From: an uncultured Clostridia bacterium
GTDB lineage: Bacteria > Bacillota > Clostridia > Oscillospirales > CAG-272
Assembly (NCBI GenBank): GCA_937914815.1
Contig: CALDMI010000342.1
Span: forward strand, 1-5,438
Direction of reading: 5' to 3'
DNA length: 5,438 nucleotides
Numbering within the stretch: position 1 is the stretch's first letter; each line of letters begins with the position of its first letter. The notes beneath the pieces were generated by a model. It had not been told where the DNA came from and searched no databases. It saw nothing but the letters and a program-made list of their open reading frames with translations. Below are positions 1 through 5,438 of this stretch, in pieces. Both the position numbers and the translations under genes were made by a program.

Positions 1-512
1 CCGAGCTCGCCGTTATCCTGCGGCTGTACCGATGTTCCGGCAGTCGCAAGAATGAGCATAAGCTCACCGATAAGGAGGTGTACCATTGCGTCGCGCTCGT
101 CCTGCGGAAGTACGCCCGCCTGTCCTATCCGCTCTATTATTCCAACCGCATGCTGCGGTACACCCGAGGACGGGAAATAGAGCACCGGAAGGCGCGCACC
201 GAATTTTGACGCGAATAAATTGCTGACAGCACCCGGAAGCTCGGATGTCGGAAAATTCATGACATACCGACCGTAGACCGACCTGTCTTCAAGCTCAAGA
301 TAATGATATGTGAACGGAGGTATCAGCACGATGGTGCCGGGGCGCATGGAATACTCGTCACCCTCTATTATAAACCTTGACTGTCCCTCGGTGATATAAA
401 GTATCTCGTACCCGTCATGACAGTGGCGCGCGGAATAGTCCCCCTCCACCGGCGACTCATAGCGGTAAAAGGCTATTATATCTCCGTCGAGAACGCGTAC
501 TGTTTTTTCCAT
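1..512 (-). CDS. AraC-family transcriptional regulator, N-terminal sensor domain (partial)
   Basis: Reading the minus strand from the ATG at 512-510 gives 170 uninterrupted codons that leave the window at its left edge, so the gene is partial. The protein begins MEKTVRVLDGDII and shows the cupin sensing fold of AraC/XylS regulators. An H-x-H-x(3)-E motif (His30, His32, Glu36, in RHCHDGYEILYITEG) is followed by the usual MRPGTIVLIPP turn (about residues 56-66) and His70. The DNA-binding double helix-turn-helix, expected around residues 180-290, lies outside the window, so the family call rests on the sensor half alone. The start is supported by GGAGG (plus-strand positions 519-523), 6 nt upstream. 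The gene diverges from the catabolic operon and shares its control region. The natural inference is that it senses a sugar or sugar-acid intermediate and controls that operon and itself. Another cupin-containing regulator is possible but less likely. Confidence 0.85.
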   Translation of the reverse strand, partial: MEKTVRVLDGDIIAFYRYESPVEGDYSARHCHDGYEILYITEGQSRFIIEGDEYSMRPGTIVLIPPFTYHYLELEDRSVYGRYVMNFPTSELPGAVSNLFASKFGARLPVLYFPSSGVPQHAVGIIERIGQAGVLPQDERDAMVHLLIGELMLILATAGTSVQPQDNGEL

Positions 513-553
513 ACCGTACCTCCGGTGTTACCTTCGACATTAAGACAGTTTAT

Positions 554-582
554 ATTTTACCACACCCGGTCAATTTTTGCAA
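554..582 (-). promoter_or_regulatory. Promoter of the AraC-family regulator gene
   Basis: On the minus strand there is a -35 box TTGCAA (582-577), a 17-bp spacer and a -10 box TAAAAT (559-554). Transcription would start near 547, giving a leader of about 35 nt before the ATG at 512 with a GGAGG site in it. The -35 box departs from the TTGACA consensus at two positions, which would suit an activator-dependent promoter. This is a sequence prediction only. Confidence 0.75.
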
Positions 583-595
583 TAGTTTTGGCAAT
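575..595 (+). promoter_or_regulatory. Possible direct-repeat operator half-sites
   Basis: TTTTGCAAT (575-583) and TTTTGGCAAT (586-595) form an imperfect direct repeat offset by about one helical turn (11-12 bp). The first copy overlaps the minus-strand -35 box, and the repeat reaches into the 42-bp space between the two -35 boxes. AraC-family proteins commonly bind direct half-sites spaced by helical turns, so this is a candidate operator. The region is AT-rich and the match is short, so chance is a real alternative. Confidence 0.35.
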
Positions 596-624
596 GTATT
601 CAATATTTTTTTTAGGAAAATATA

Positions 625-653
625 TTGCAAGTCGTGTACCGGTGTGGTAAAAT
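625..653 (+). promoter_or_regulatory. Promoter of the catabolic operon
   Basis: On the plus strand there is a -35 box TTGCAA (625-630), a 17-bp spacer and a -10 box TAAAAT (648-653). The predicted start near 660 leaves a leader of about 28 nt carrying GGAGG at 676-680, ahead of the ATG at 689. Both boxes and the spacer length are identical to the divergent promoter on the other strand. It is the only convincing promoter found for the five plus-strand genes. Confidence 0.78.
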
Positions 654-688
654 CGGGATAGGAATAAAAATTAACGGAGGCACAATCC

Positions 689-1438
689 ATGAAATTAGGT
701 GCACAGTTCTATACCCTGCGCAACCGGGCGGCGACGCCGGAGGGGCTGCGCGAATGCTTCAAGACCATGCACGGTATAGGTTACGACAACGCACAGATGT
801 CCGCAATATGCAAGGTGGAGCCGGAGTATCTCCGCGATCTCTCAGAGGAGTTTTCACTCCCCATTGTCTGCACGCACTCCCCGTTTGACAGAATAACGGA
901 TGACACCGACGCCCTGATACGCGAGCACAAGATATACGGCTGCCCCGTTATAGGTCTCGGGGGCATGCCCGGAGAATTCCGCGGGAGCGTCGATGGCGCG
1001 AGAGAATTTATCAGAAGAATTTCGGAGCCAATGAAGAAGATAAACGACGCGGGACTGAAATTCGCCTATCACAATCACGCATTCGAGTTTGCAAACGAGG
1101 GTAAGCCGGTCTACGATATACTTATCGAGGAGGCGCCGGAGCTGAACTTCATACTTGACACCTACTGGATAAAGTATGCCGGGCACGACATGCTCGCCTA
1201 CATAAGGAAGATAGGCGCCGCGCGCATGCAGAATGTGCACTTCAAGGACATGAAGTCCGAGCCTAAGGGCGACATCTGCCCCTGTGGCGACGGAGTCATC
1301 GACTTCCGACCGGTTATCGCACTCTGCGACGAGCTCGGTATTCCCAACGCGCTTGTAGAACAGGACAACGCGCCCGACCTCGGCGATGAGTTCCTCCAGA
1401 TGAAGTCAAGCCACGACTTCCTCCGCCCGATATTCTGA
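689..1438 (+). CDS. Sugar phosphate isomerase/epimerase, YcjR/IolE-like TIM barrel
   Basis: This 249-residue protein belongs to the xylose-isomerase-like TIM-barrel (AP_endonuc_2) superfamily, whose members isomerise, epimerise or dehydrate sugars and keto-sugars with a divalent metal. It starts MKLGAQFYTLR, the typical first strand. Family landmarks are YHNHAFEF (127-134), LDTYW (156-160, Asp157), VHFKD (183-187, His184) followed by GDG (200-202), and VEQD (223-226, Glu224). Asp157, His184 and Glu224, with Glu133 or His128, are the likely metal ligands. Length is normal for the compact subgroup. The start is fixed by GGAGG at 676-680, 8 nt upstream. As first gene of the operon it sits directly behind the divergent promoter and is followed by a 47-nt gap. 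The YHNH-type motif fits the IolE/YcjR branch, which acts on keto-inositols or 3-keto-hexoses, but the substrate cannot be read from sequence. It is a soluble cytoplasmic enzyme with no signal peptide. Confidence 0.85.
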   Translation: MKLGAQFYTLRNRAATPEGLRECFKTMHGIGYDNAQMSAICKVEPEYLRDLSEEFSLPIVCTHSPFDRITDDTDALIREHKIYGCPVIGLGGMPGEFRGSVDGAREFIRRISEPMKKINDAGLKFAYHNHAFEFANEGKPVYDILIEEAPELNFILDTYWIKYAGHDMLAYIRKIGAARMQNVHFKDMKSEPKGDICPCGDGVIDFRPVIALCDELGIPNALVEQDNAPDLGDEFLQMKSSHDFLRPIF

Positions 1439-1485
1439 AAACGCTCACAAAACTATAAAATAAACAATAACAAAAGGAGTTAAAT

Positions 1486-2373
1486 ATGGCTGAATTCATA
1501 TTCTCCGCTTTCGCCGACGAGGCGGGCGACTCTGTCGAAGAGCAGATAGTCGCGCTCCGCGAAAACGGAATACACCTTATCGAGCCCCGCTTCTTCGACA
1601 AGCGCGGCGTCCTCGACCTCACGGAGGAGGAGCTCACGGAGGTGAGACACAAGCTCGACGCGGGGGGGATAACCGTCGGCTCGCTCGGTTCGCCTATCGG
1701 AAAGTTCCCGATAGACGGCGACTTTGACGAGTACATGAACACGACCTTCCGAAAGGCGCTCCGCGCCGCGGAAATTCTCGGCACGAAGAAAATGCGCATT
1801 TTCAGCTTCTTCGTGACGCAGGACACACTCGCCGCACACCGCGACGAGGTCATGCGGAGAATGAAGAAGATGGTAAAGGTCGCGGCGGAGTGCGGAATAA
1901 CCCTCTGCCATGAGAACGAGTCCGCAATTTACGGGCAGATGCCCGGTGAGGTGCGCGAGATACTCACAGAGGTCCCGGGGCTCTACGGTATATTTGACCC
2001 GGCAAACTACATAATGAACGGCGCAAATCCCTATGAGGGTATCGGCGCGACGCTCATCCGCCTCGGCTATCTCCACATTAAGGACGCGATATACGGAACG
2101 CAGACGATAGTCCCCTCCGGAGAGGGAGAGGGCGCGATAGGCGACATCATCGACACCGTCAACGGGCACACGGATGGGCGAGTCATGCTCACCCTCGAGC
2201 CGCACCTCACGCTCTTCGCGGCGTTCAAGAGCATAGACGCGCACACGGAGCTGCGCGGCAATCACGTATTTCATAACAACCGGGAGGCATTTGACTGTGC
2301 TGTCAGGTCGCTCGAAGCCCTCATGACCTCCCGCGGATACAAAAAGGACGGTAACGGAATATGGAAAAAGTAA
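1486..2373 (+). CDS. Second sugar phosphate isomerase/epimerase TIM-barrel protein
   Basis: This 295-residue protein is also a xylose-isomerase-like TIM barrel, but clearly diverged from the gene before it. The N-terminus (residues 5-14) reads IFSAFADEAG, a form typical of one subgroup of these proteins. Candidate metal ligands are Glu143 (in CHENE, 141-145), Asp171 (FDPANYI), His197 (LHIKD) and Glu238 (LEPHL), a complete E-D-H-E set in the expected order and spacing. An insert with SGEGEGAIGD (211-220) follows the His strand and carries the common G-x-G substrate loop. A strong AGGAG at 1475-1479 lies 6 nt before the ATG in an A-rich spacer. The 3' end overlaps the next gene by 13 nt. Keto-sugar isomerase, epimerase or lyase activity is the family expectation; substrate is unknown. 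The tail (about 284-295, Lys-rich) is probably disordered. Confidence 0.83.
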   Translation: MAEFIFSAFADEAGDSVEEQIVALRENGIHLIEPRFFDKRGVLDLTEEELTEVRHKLDAGGITVGSLGSPIGKFPIDGDFDEYMNTTFRKALRAAEILGTKKMRIFSFFVTQDTLAAHRDEVMRRMKKMVKVAAECGITLCHENESAIYGQMPGEVREILTEVPGLYGIFDPANYIMNGANPYEGIGATLIRLGYLHIKDAIYGTQTIVPSGEGEGAIGDIIDTVNGHTDGRVMLTLEPHLTLFAAFKSIDAHTELRGNHVFHNNREAFDCAVRSLEALMTSRGYKKDGNGIWKK

Positions 2374-3527
2374 GATTCGGTATTGTCGGCGTCGGCAACA
2401 TGGGCTCGGCACATTCGAGAAATCTTCTCGACGGAAAGGTAACGAACGGAGTGCTCACCGCTGTCTGTGACGTCAATCCGAAAAAGCTCGAGGCTTTCAG
2501 AGCCGAGCACCCGGACGCCGACGTAAAGTGCTTTGACAGCGCGGAGGCGCTCTACTCCTCCGGGCTCTGCGACGTTGTGCAGATCTGCACGCCGCACTAC
2601 TCTCACCCGGAGCTCGCGATGAGCGCGCTCGACCACGGGCTCAACTGCATTGTCGAGAAGCCCGCCGGCGTCTACACAAAGCAGGTCAAGGAAATGCTCG
2701 AGCACGCGAAGAAATCCGACAAGATACTCGGCATAATGTTCAACCAGAGAACCAACCCCGCCTTCCGCAAGATGCGGGAAATGATAAGAAACGGCGAGAT
2801 AGGCGAGATAAAGCGCACGAACTGGATAATCACCGACTGGTATCGCCCGCAGTACTACTATGATAGTGGCTCATGGCGCGCGACATGGGCGGGCGAGGGC
2901 GGCGGCGTCCTCTACAATCAGGCCCCCCACCAGCTCGACCTCTTCCAGTGGATTGTCGGAATGATGCCGGAGAAGCTCCGCGCATTCTGCCACTTCGGAA
3001 AATGGCACGACATAGAGGTCGAGGACGATGTGACCTGCTACTGTGAATACCCGAACGGCGCGACCGGCGTCTTTATCACCTGCACGGCGGACGCCCCGGG
3101 CACCAACCGCTTTGAAGTCACGGGAACGAAGGGCACGCTGATATTTGAGGACAACAAGCTGACATTCAAGAAGCTCGTCGTCGACGAGCGCGATGTCTGC
3201 TTCTCGACAAATATCGCATTCGGCGCGCCGGAGGTCGAAAGCGTCACGGAGGTTCCGCTCGAGGGCGAGAACTCACAGCACGTCGGTATATGCAACAACA
3301 TTGCAAACGCGATACTCGGTCTTGAGCCGGTGTACGCGCCCGCGTCCGACGGTATAAACGGCGTCGAGCTCGCTAACGCTATGCTCCTCTCCACGTGGCT
3401 CGGCAAAGAGGTCACCCTCCCCATTGACGACGACTTCTTCTACGAGGAGCTGAAAAAGCGGATAGCGGTATCGAAGCCGCACCGCCCGATAAACGGCGAG
3501 AGCACCACCGTTCTCACATGGAAGTAA
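2361..3527 (+). CDS. Gfo/Idh/MocA-family NAD(P)-dependent oxidoreductase (first of two)
   Basis: A 388-residue oxidoreductase with an N-terminal Rossmann fold (GIVGVGNMG, 7-15) binding NAD(P), then ICTPH (75-79) and the EKP motif (99-101, Lys100 catalytic). The C-terminal substrate domain begins with GEGGGVLYNQAPHQLDL (178-194), where His190 is the expected catalytic histidine and Asn186 takes the place often held by aspartate. VEDD (220-223), GTKGT (255-259) and a long terminal helix (about 322-353) complete the fold. It is longer than many family members (about 340-360), the extra being C-terminal. Such enzymes oxidise or reduce one hydroxyl of a free or glycosidic sugar, inositol or sugar acid. 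The start lies inside the preceding gene with only a weak, distant AAGGA (2344-2348) or close ACGGA (2354-2358), which argues for translational coupling; the ATG is right because the Rossmann strand begins at residue 4. No signal peptide is seen, so it is cytoplasmic. Confidence 0.92.
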   Translation: MEKVRFGIVGVGNMGSAHSRNLLDGKVTNGVLTAVCDVNPKKLEAFRAEHPDADVKCFDSAEALYSSGLCDVVQICTPHYSHPELAMSALDHGLNCIVEKPAGVYTKQVKEMLEHAKKSDKILGIMFNQRTNPAFRKMREMIRNGEIGEIKRTNWIITDWYRPQYYYDSGSWRATWAGEGGGVLYNQAPHQLDLFQWIVGMMPEKLRAFCHFGKWHDIEVEDDVTCYCEYPNGATGVFITCTADAPGTNRFEVTGTKGTLIFEDNKLTFKKLVVDERDVCFSTNIAFGAPEVESVTEVPLEGENSQHVGICNNIANAILGLEPVYAPASDGINGVELANAMLLSTWLGKEVTLPIDDDFFYEELKKRIAVSKPHRPINGESTTVLTWK

Positions 3528-3528
3528 T

Positions 3529-4557
3529 ATGGACAAAAAGAAATTCAGAGTCTGTCTTGTCGGGTGCGGGGTGATCTCCGAAAACCACCTGACCGCGCTC
3601 TCTGCACTGCCCTCCGTCACCGTCGTTGCGCTCTGCGACAAGTACCGCGAAAGAGCCGAGGTTGTAGCAAAGAGCTATGCCCCCGGTGCCGCAATCTACA
3701 CCGATTACGAGGCTATGCTTGACGCGGAGCACCCGGACGCCGTGCACATCTGCACGCCGCATTTTCTGCATGCACCTATGACCTGCGCGGCGCTGCACCG
3801 CGGGATTAATGTCTTTCTCGAAAAGCCGATGGCGACAACTCTTCGCGAGATAGAGGAGATACGGAATGCGGAGAGGGCGAGCCGCGGGCGGGTCTGCGTT
3901 TGCTTTCAGAACCGCTTTAACCGGACTACCCTCGCGGCAAAGGCAATAGCCGACGAGGACGGCGGCACCATCACAGCCTACGGCACCGTTTTCTGGTACC
4001 GTAACGACGCCTACTATGCCCACAGCGAGTGGCGCGGGCGTATGGAAACAGAGGGCGGCGGAGTCCTTATAAATCAGGCTATCCACACGCTCGACATGCT
4101 GTCACAGTTTCTCGGCAGACCCGAATATGTACAGGCGGACATCGCAAACAGGCGGCACCGCGGCATAATCGATGTCGAGGACACGGCGAGCGGAATTGTC
4201 GATTTCCCGGACGGGAGGCAGGGGCAGTTCTTCGCCACCACGACCTTTCCCGGCGGGGACCTCACAGAGGTAACGATAAAGACAAAAAATCACTGTATGG
4301 TGCTGACGACAAACCACCTCACCCTCGACGGCGAGGTGCTGACGGACGCGACGACCGATCACTACGTAGGCAAGCCCTGCTACGGCGCGGGGCACGCAAT
4401 TCTTATTGAAAAATTCTATAACGCACTGGAAAACGGAGACGCGCTCCCGGTCGGTACCGGGGACGGCGCATGGGCGCTCGAACTCCTGAAATCGGTTTAC
4501 GCCTCACGGGGTGAGCGGATACCGGTGCGGCATGCGAAAGGAGATGACGAAAAATGA
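3529..4557 (+). CDS. Gfo/Idh/MocA-family NAD(P)-dependent oxidoreductase (second of two)
   Basis: A 342-residue paralogue of the preceding enzyme, of standard family length. Landmarks are the Rossmann GCG turn (12-14, in VCLVGCGVI), ICTPHFLH (74-81), EKP (98-100, catalytic Lys99), EGGGVLINQAIHTLDM (175-190, with His186 and Asn182 in the usual Asp position), HRGIIDVEDTA (210-220) and YGAGHAILIEKFYNAL (285-300), the conserved helix that closes the substrate pocket. It is clearly not a recent duplicate: similarity to the first oxidoreductase is largely confined to motifs, so the two probably act on different positions, substrates or in opposite directions. The ATG follows the upstream stop by a single base, with only a GGAAG at 3520-3524 as ribosome-binding site, implying coupled translation. 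The stop overlaps the start of the mannonate dehydratase gene as ATGA. Substrate is unknown; a role in making a mannonate precursor is inferred from context. Confidence 0.92.
   Translation: MDKKKFRVCLVGCGVISENHLTALSALPSVTVVALCDKYRERAEVVAKSYAPGAAIYTDYEAMLDAEHPDAVHICTPHFLHAPMTCAALHRGINVFLEKPMATTLREIEEIRNAERASRGRVCVCFQNRFNRTTLAAKAIADEDGGTITAYGTVFWYRNDAYYAHSEWRGRMETEGGGVLINQAIHTLDMLSQFLGRPEYVQADIANRRHRGIIDVEDTASGIVDFPDGRQGQFFATTTFPGGDLTEVTIKTKNHCMVLTTNHLTLDGEVLTDATTDHYVGKPCYGAGHAILIEKFYNALENGDALPVGTGDGAWALELLKSVYASRGERIPVRHAKGDDEK
4537..4543 (+). promoter_or_regulatory. Ribosome-binding site of the mannonate dehydratase gene
   Basis: AAAGGAG lies inside the last codons of the upstream oxidoreductase gene, 10 nt before the ATG at 4554. 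A second in-frame ATG at 4560 is 16 nt away, too far, so 4554 is preferred. The spacing is slightly long; the ATGA stop-start overlap would add coupling. Confidence 0.6.
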
Positions 4558-5438
4558 AAATGACATTCAGGTGGTACGGGCAGAACGACCCCGTCACCCT
4601 CGAGAAGATCCGGCAGATACCGGGGATGACCGGGGTTGTCACGGCGCTCTACTCCATTCCCGTCGGCGAGGTGTGGGACGAGAAATCCATACTCGCGCAG
4701 AAGGCGGCTGTCAATGCCGCGGGGCTCGAGATGGAGGTTATCGAGAGCGTACCCGTACACGAGGAGATAAAGCTCGGCTCTCCGGAGCGCGAGCGCTACA
4801 TCGACAACTATATTGAGACTATAAAAAATCTCGGCAAGGCGGGCGTCAAGGTCATATGTTACAACTTCATGCCCGTATTTGACTGGGTGCGGAGTGAGCT
4901 CCACTACAAAACCGCAGACGGCTCAAACTGTCTCGCCTACGATCAGAGGACGATAGACAGGCTCAATCCGGAGAAAGAGTCGCTCTCCCTCCCCGGATGG
5001 GACGAGAGCTACACGAAAGACGGACTCGCCGAGCTGCTCCGCCGCTATAAGTCGGTCGACGAGGAAAAACTCTTCGGCAACATGGTATACTTCCTCGGTC
5101 GGATAATGCCGACCTGCGAGGAGTACGGCGTCAAGATGGCTGTGCACCCGGATGATCCGCCGTGGTCGCTCTTCGGTCTGCCGCGTATTATCACCTCGGA
5201 AGCGAATATTGACAGGCTCTTTGCGGCTATCGACACGCCGTACAACGGTCTGACGCTCTGCACCGGGTCGCTCGGCGCGGACAGGCGCAATGACCTTGTC
5301 GCGATGGCGGCGAAGTATGCAAAGGCGGGGCGCGTCCACTTCTTCCACGCGAGGAATATAAAGTTCACCGACCGGGAGGACGGCAAGCTCTTCTTCAACG
5401 AGACGGGACACCCGACCGACTGCGGCTCTCTCGACATA
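4554..5438 (+). CDS. uxuA: D-mannonate dehydratase (partial, 3' end outside window)
   Basis: The 295 visible codons encode UxuA (EC 4.2.1.8), which dehydrates D-mannonate to 2-keto-3-deoxy-D-gluconate in hexuronate breakdown, using Mn2+ or a similar ion in the cytoplasm. The start MKMTFRWYGQNDPV is the canonical UxuA N-terminus. Further signatures are CYNFMPVFDWVR (102-113), HPDDPPW (198-204), LCTGSLG (235-241), VHFFHARN (261-268) and a GHPTDCGSLDI tail at the edge. His198, Cys236 and His265 are the likely metal ligands; the final ligand, an Asp near residue 310, should lie just beyond the window. Bacterial enzymes of this type run about 350-360 residues, so roughly 60 are missing because the window ends, not because the gene is broken. 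The ATG overlaps the upstream TGA, placing it in the operon. It is the best guide to the pathway end product. Confidence 0.94.
   Translation, partial: MKMTFRWYGQNDPVTLEKIRQIPGMTGVVTALYSIPVGEVWDEKSILAQKAAVNAAGLEMEVIESVPVHEEIKLGSPERERYIDNYIETIKNLGKAGVKVICYNFMPVFDWVRSELHYKTADGSNCLAYDQRTIDRLNPEKESLSLPGWDESYTKDGLAELLRRYKSVDEEKLFGNMVYFLGRIMPTCEEYGVKMAVHPDDPPWSLFGLPRIITSEANIDRLFAAIDTPYNGLTLCTGSLGADRRNDLVAMAAKYAKAGRVHFFHARNIKFTDREDGKLFFNETGHPTDCGSLDI

Larger units (their letters stand above)
554..653. repeat. Inverted repeat made of the two divergent promoters
   Basis: Two arms, 554-584 and 623-653, are imperfect reverse complements. The conserved blocks are GGTGTGGTAAAAT (13 nt, at 641-653 and inverted at 554-566) and TATTGCAA (8 nt, at 623-630 and inverted at 577-584). 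The distance between blocks is the same in both arms, so the axis of symmetry falls between 603 and 604. Conservation goes beyond the -35 and -10 boxes: GGTGTGG lies just upstream of each -10, in the spacer, and suggests a shared protein-binding site or a duplicated promoter. Confidence 0.8.

Noticed and set aside
1..512. The left-edge gene as a stand-alone cupin protein
   Set aside because: The H-x-H-x(3)-E plus RPGTIVLIPP arrangement, its length beyond the cupin and its divergent position beside a catabolic operon fit an AraC-family regulator better, though the DNA-binding half is out of view.
603..623. Hairpin ATATTTT (603-609) / AAAATAT (617-623) around a T-rich loop
   Set aside because: It consists only of A-T pairs in an AT-rich region, so it is weak and easily due to chance; it lies upstream of both predicted transcription starts, so it is not a terminator of either gene.
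417..888. Two short plus-strand open frames (417-650 and 625-888) across the control region
   Set aside because: The first is antisense to the AraC-type gene and reads through both promoters; the second starts within the operon -35 box and is out of frame with the first isomerase. Neither has a convincing ribosome-binding site or domain.
1439..1485. Possible internal promoter or terminator in the spacer between the two isomerase genes
   Set aside because: TATAAA (1454-1459) resembles a -10 box, but no suitable -35 is found at the right distance, and no GC-rich hairpin followed by a T run is present.
1480..2412. 310-codon open frame on the minus strand opposite the second isomerase gene
   Set aside because: It is antisense to a gene with clear family motifs; its product is rich in Arg, Val and Leu without recognisable domains, as expected from the complement of GC-biased codons.
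2505..3741. 15-nt identical stretch GAGCACCCGGACGCC at 2505-2519 and 3727-3741 in the two oxidoreductase genes
   Set aside because: The copies encode E-H-P-D-A at non-equivalent positions of the two proteins, so they reflect shared codon bias rather than a duplication or recombination site.
3514..4086. 190-codon minus-strand open frame opposite the second oxidoreductase
   Set aside because: It lies antisense across conserved Rossmann-fold coding sequence and shows no family motif; it is a mirror of codon bias.
4923..5411. 162-codon minus-strand open frame opposite uxuA
   Set aside because: It is fully antisense to conserved UxuA motifs and has no domain signature.

Overview
The window looks like a sugar-acid or keto-sugar catabolism locus from a moderately GC-rich, low-GC-lineage-type Firmicute, most likely an uncultured gut Clostridia (Oscillospiraceae/Christensenellales-like). 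This placement is inferred from strong GGAGG ribosome-binding sites, AT-rich spacers between GC-rich genes, heavy use of the Ile codon ATA, and the Gfo/Idh/MocA, TIM-barrel and UxuA gene types. It is not proven by any marker gene.

Layout: positions 1-512 (minus strand) hold the N-terminal cupin half of an AraC-family regulator that runs off the left edge. Positions 513-688 are the divergent control region. It contains two convincing sigma70/sigmaA promoters that are mirror images of each other: TTGCAA, 17 bp, TAAAAT on each strand, with further conserved flanking sequence. From 689 to the right edge there is a tightly packed five-gene plus-strand operon: a YcjR/IolE-like sugar isomerase/epimerase (689-1438), a second, diverged xylose-isomerase-like TIM-barrel enzyme (1486-2373), two different Gfo/Idh/MocA NAD(P)-dependent oxidoreductases (2361-3527 and 3529-4557), and D-mannonate dehydratase UxuA (4554 onward, cut by the right edge). 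The last four genes overlap or nearly abut (13-nt overlap, 1-nt gap, ATGA overlap), so they are probably translated as a coupled set.

How the genes may work together: UxuA is the only enzyme with a firmly assignable reaction (D-mannonate to 2-keto-3-deoxy-D-gluconate). Upstream, paired oxidoreductases and paired metal-dependent isomerase/epimerases resemble the architecture of oxidise-epimerise-reduce schemes (E. coli Ycj) and 3-keto-glycoside chemistry. The hypothesis is that the operon converts an unusual sugar, uronate or glycoside into D-mannonate or a relative, under control of the divergent AraC regulator. No transporter, glycosidase, kinase or aldolase is visible in the window, and the classical fructuronate reductase UxuB is also absent from it. 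There is no tRNA, rRNA, CRISPR array, transposon or convincing terminator, and apart from the 176-bp divergent promoter region no stretch lacks a gene.
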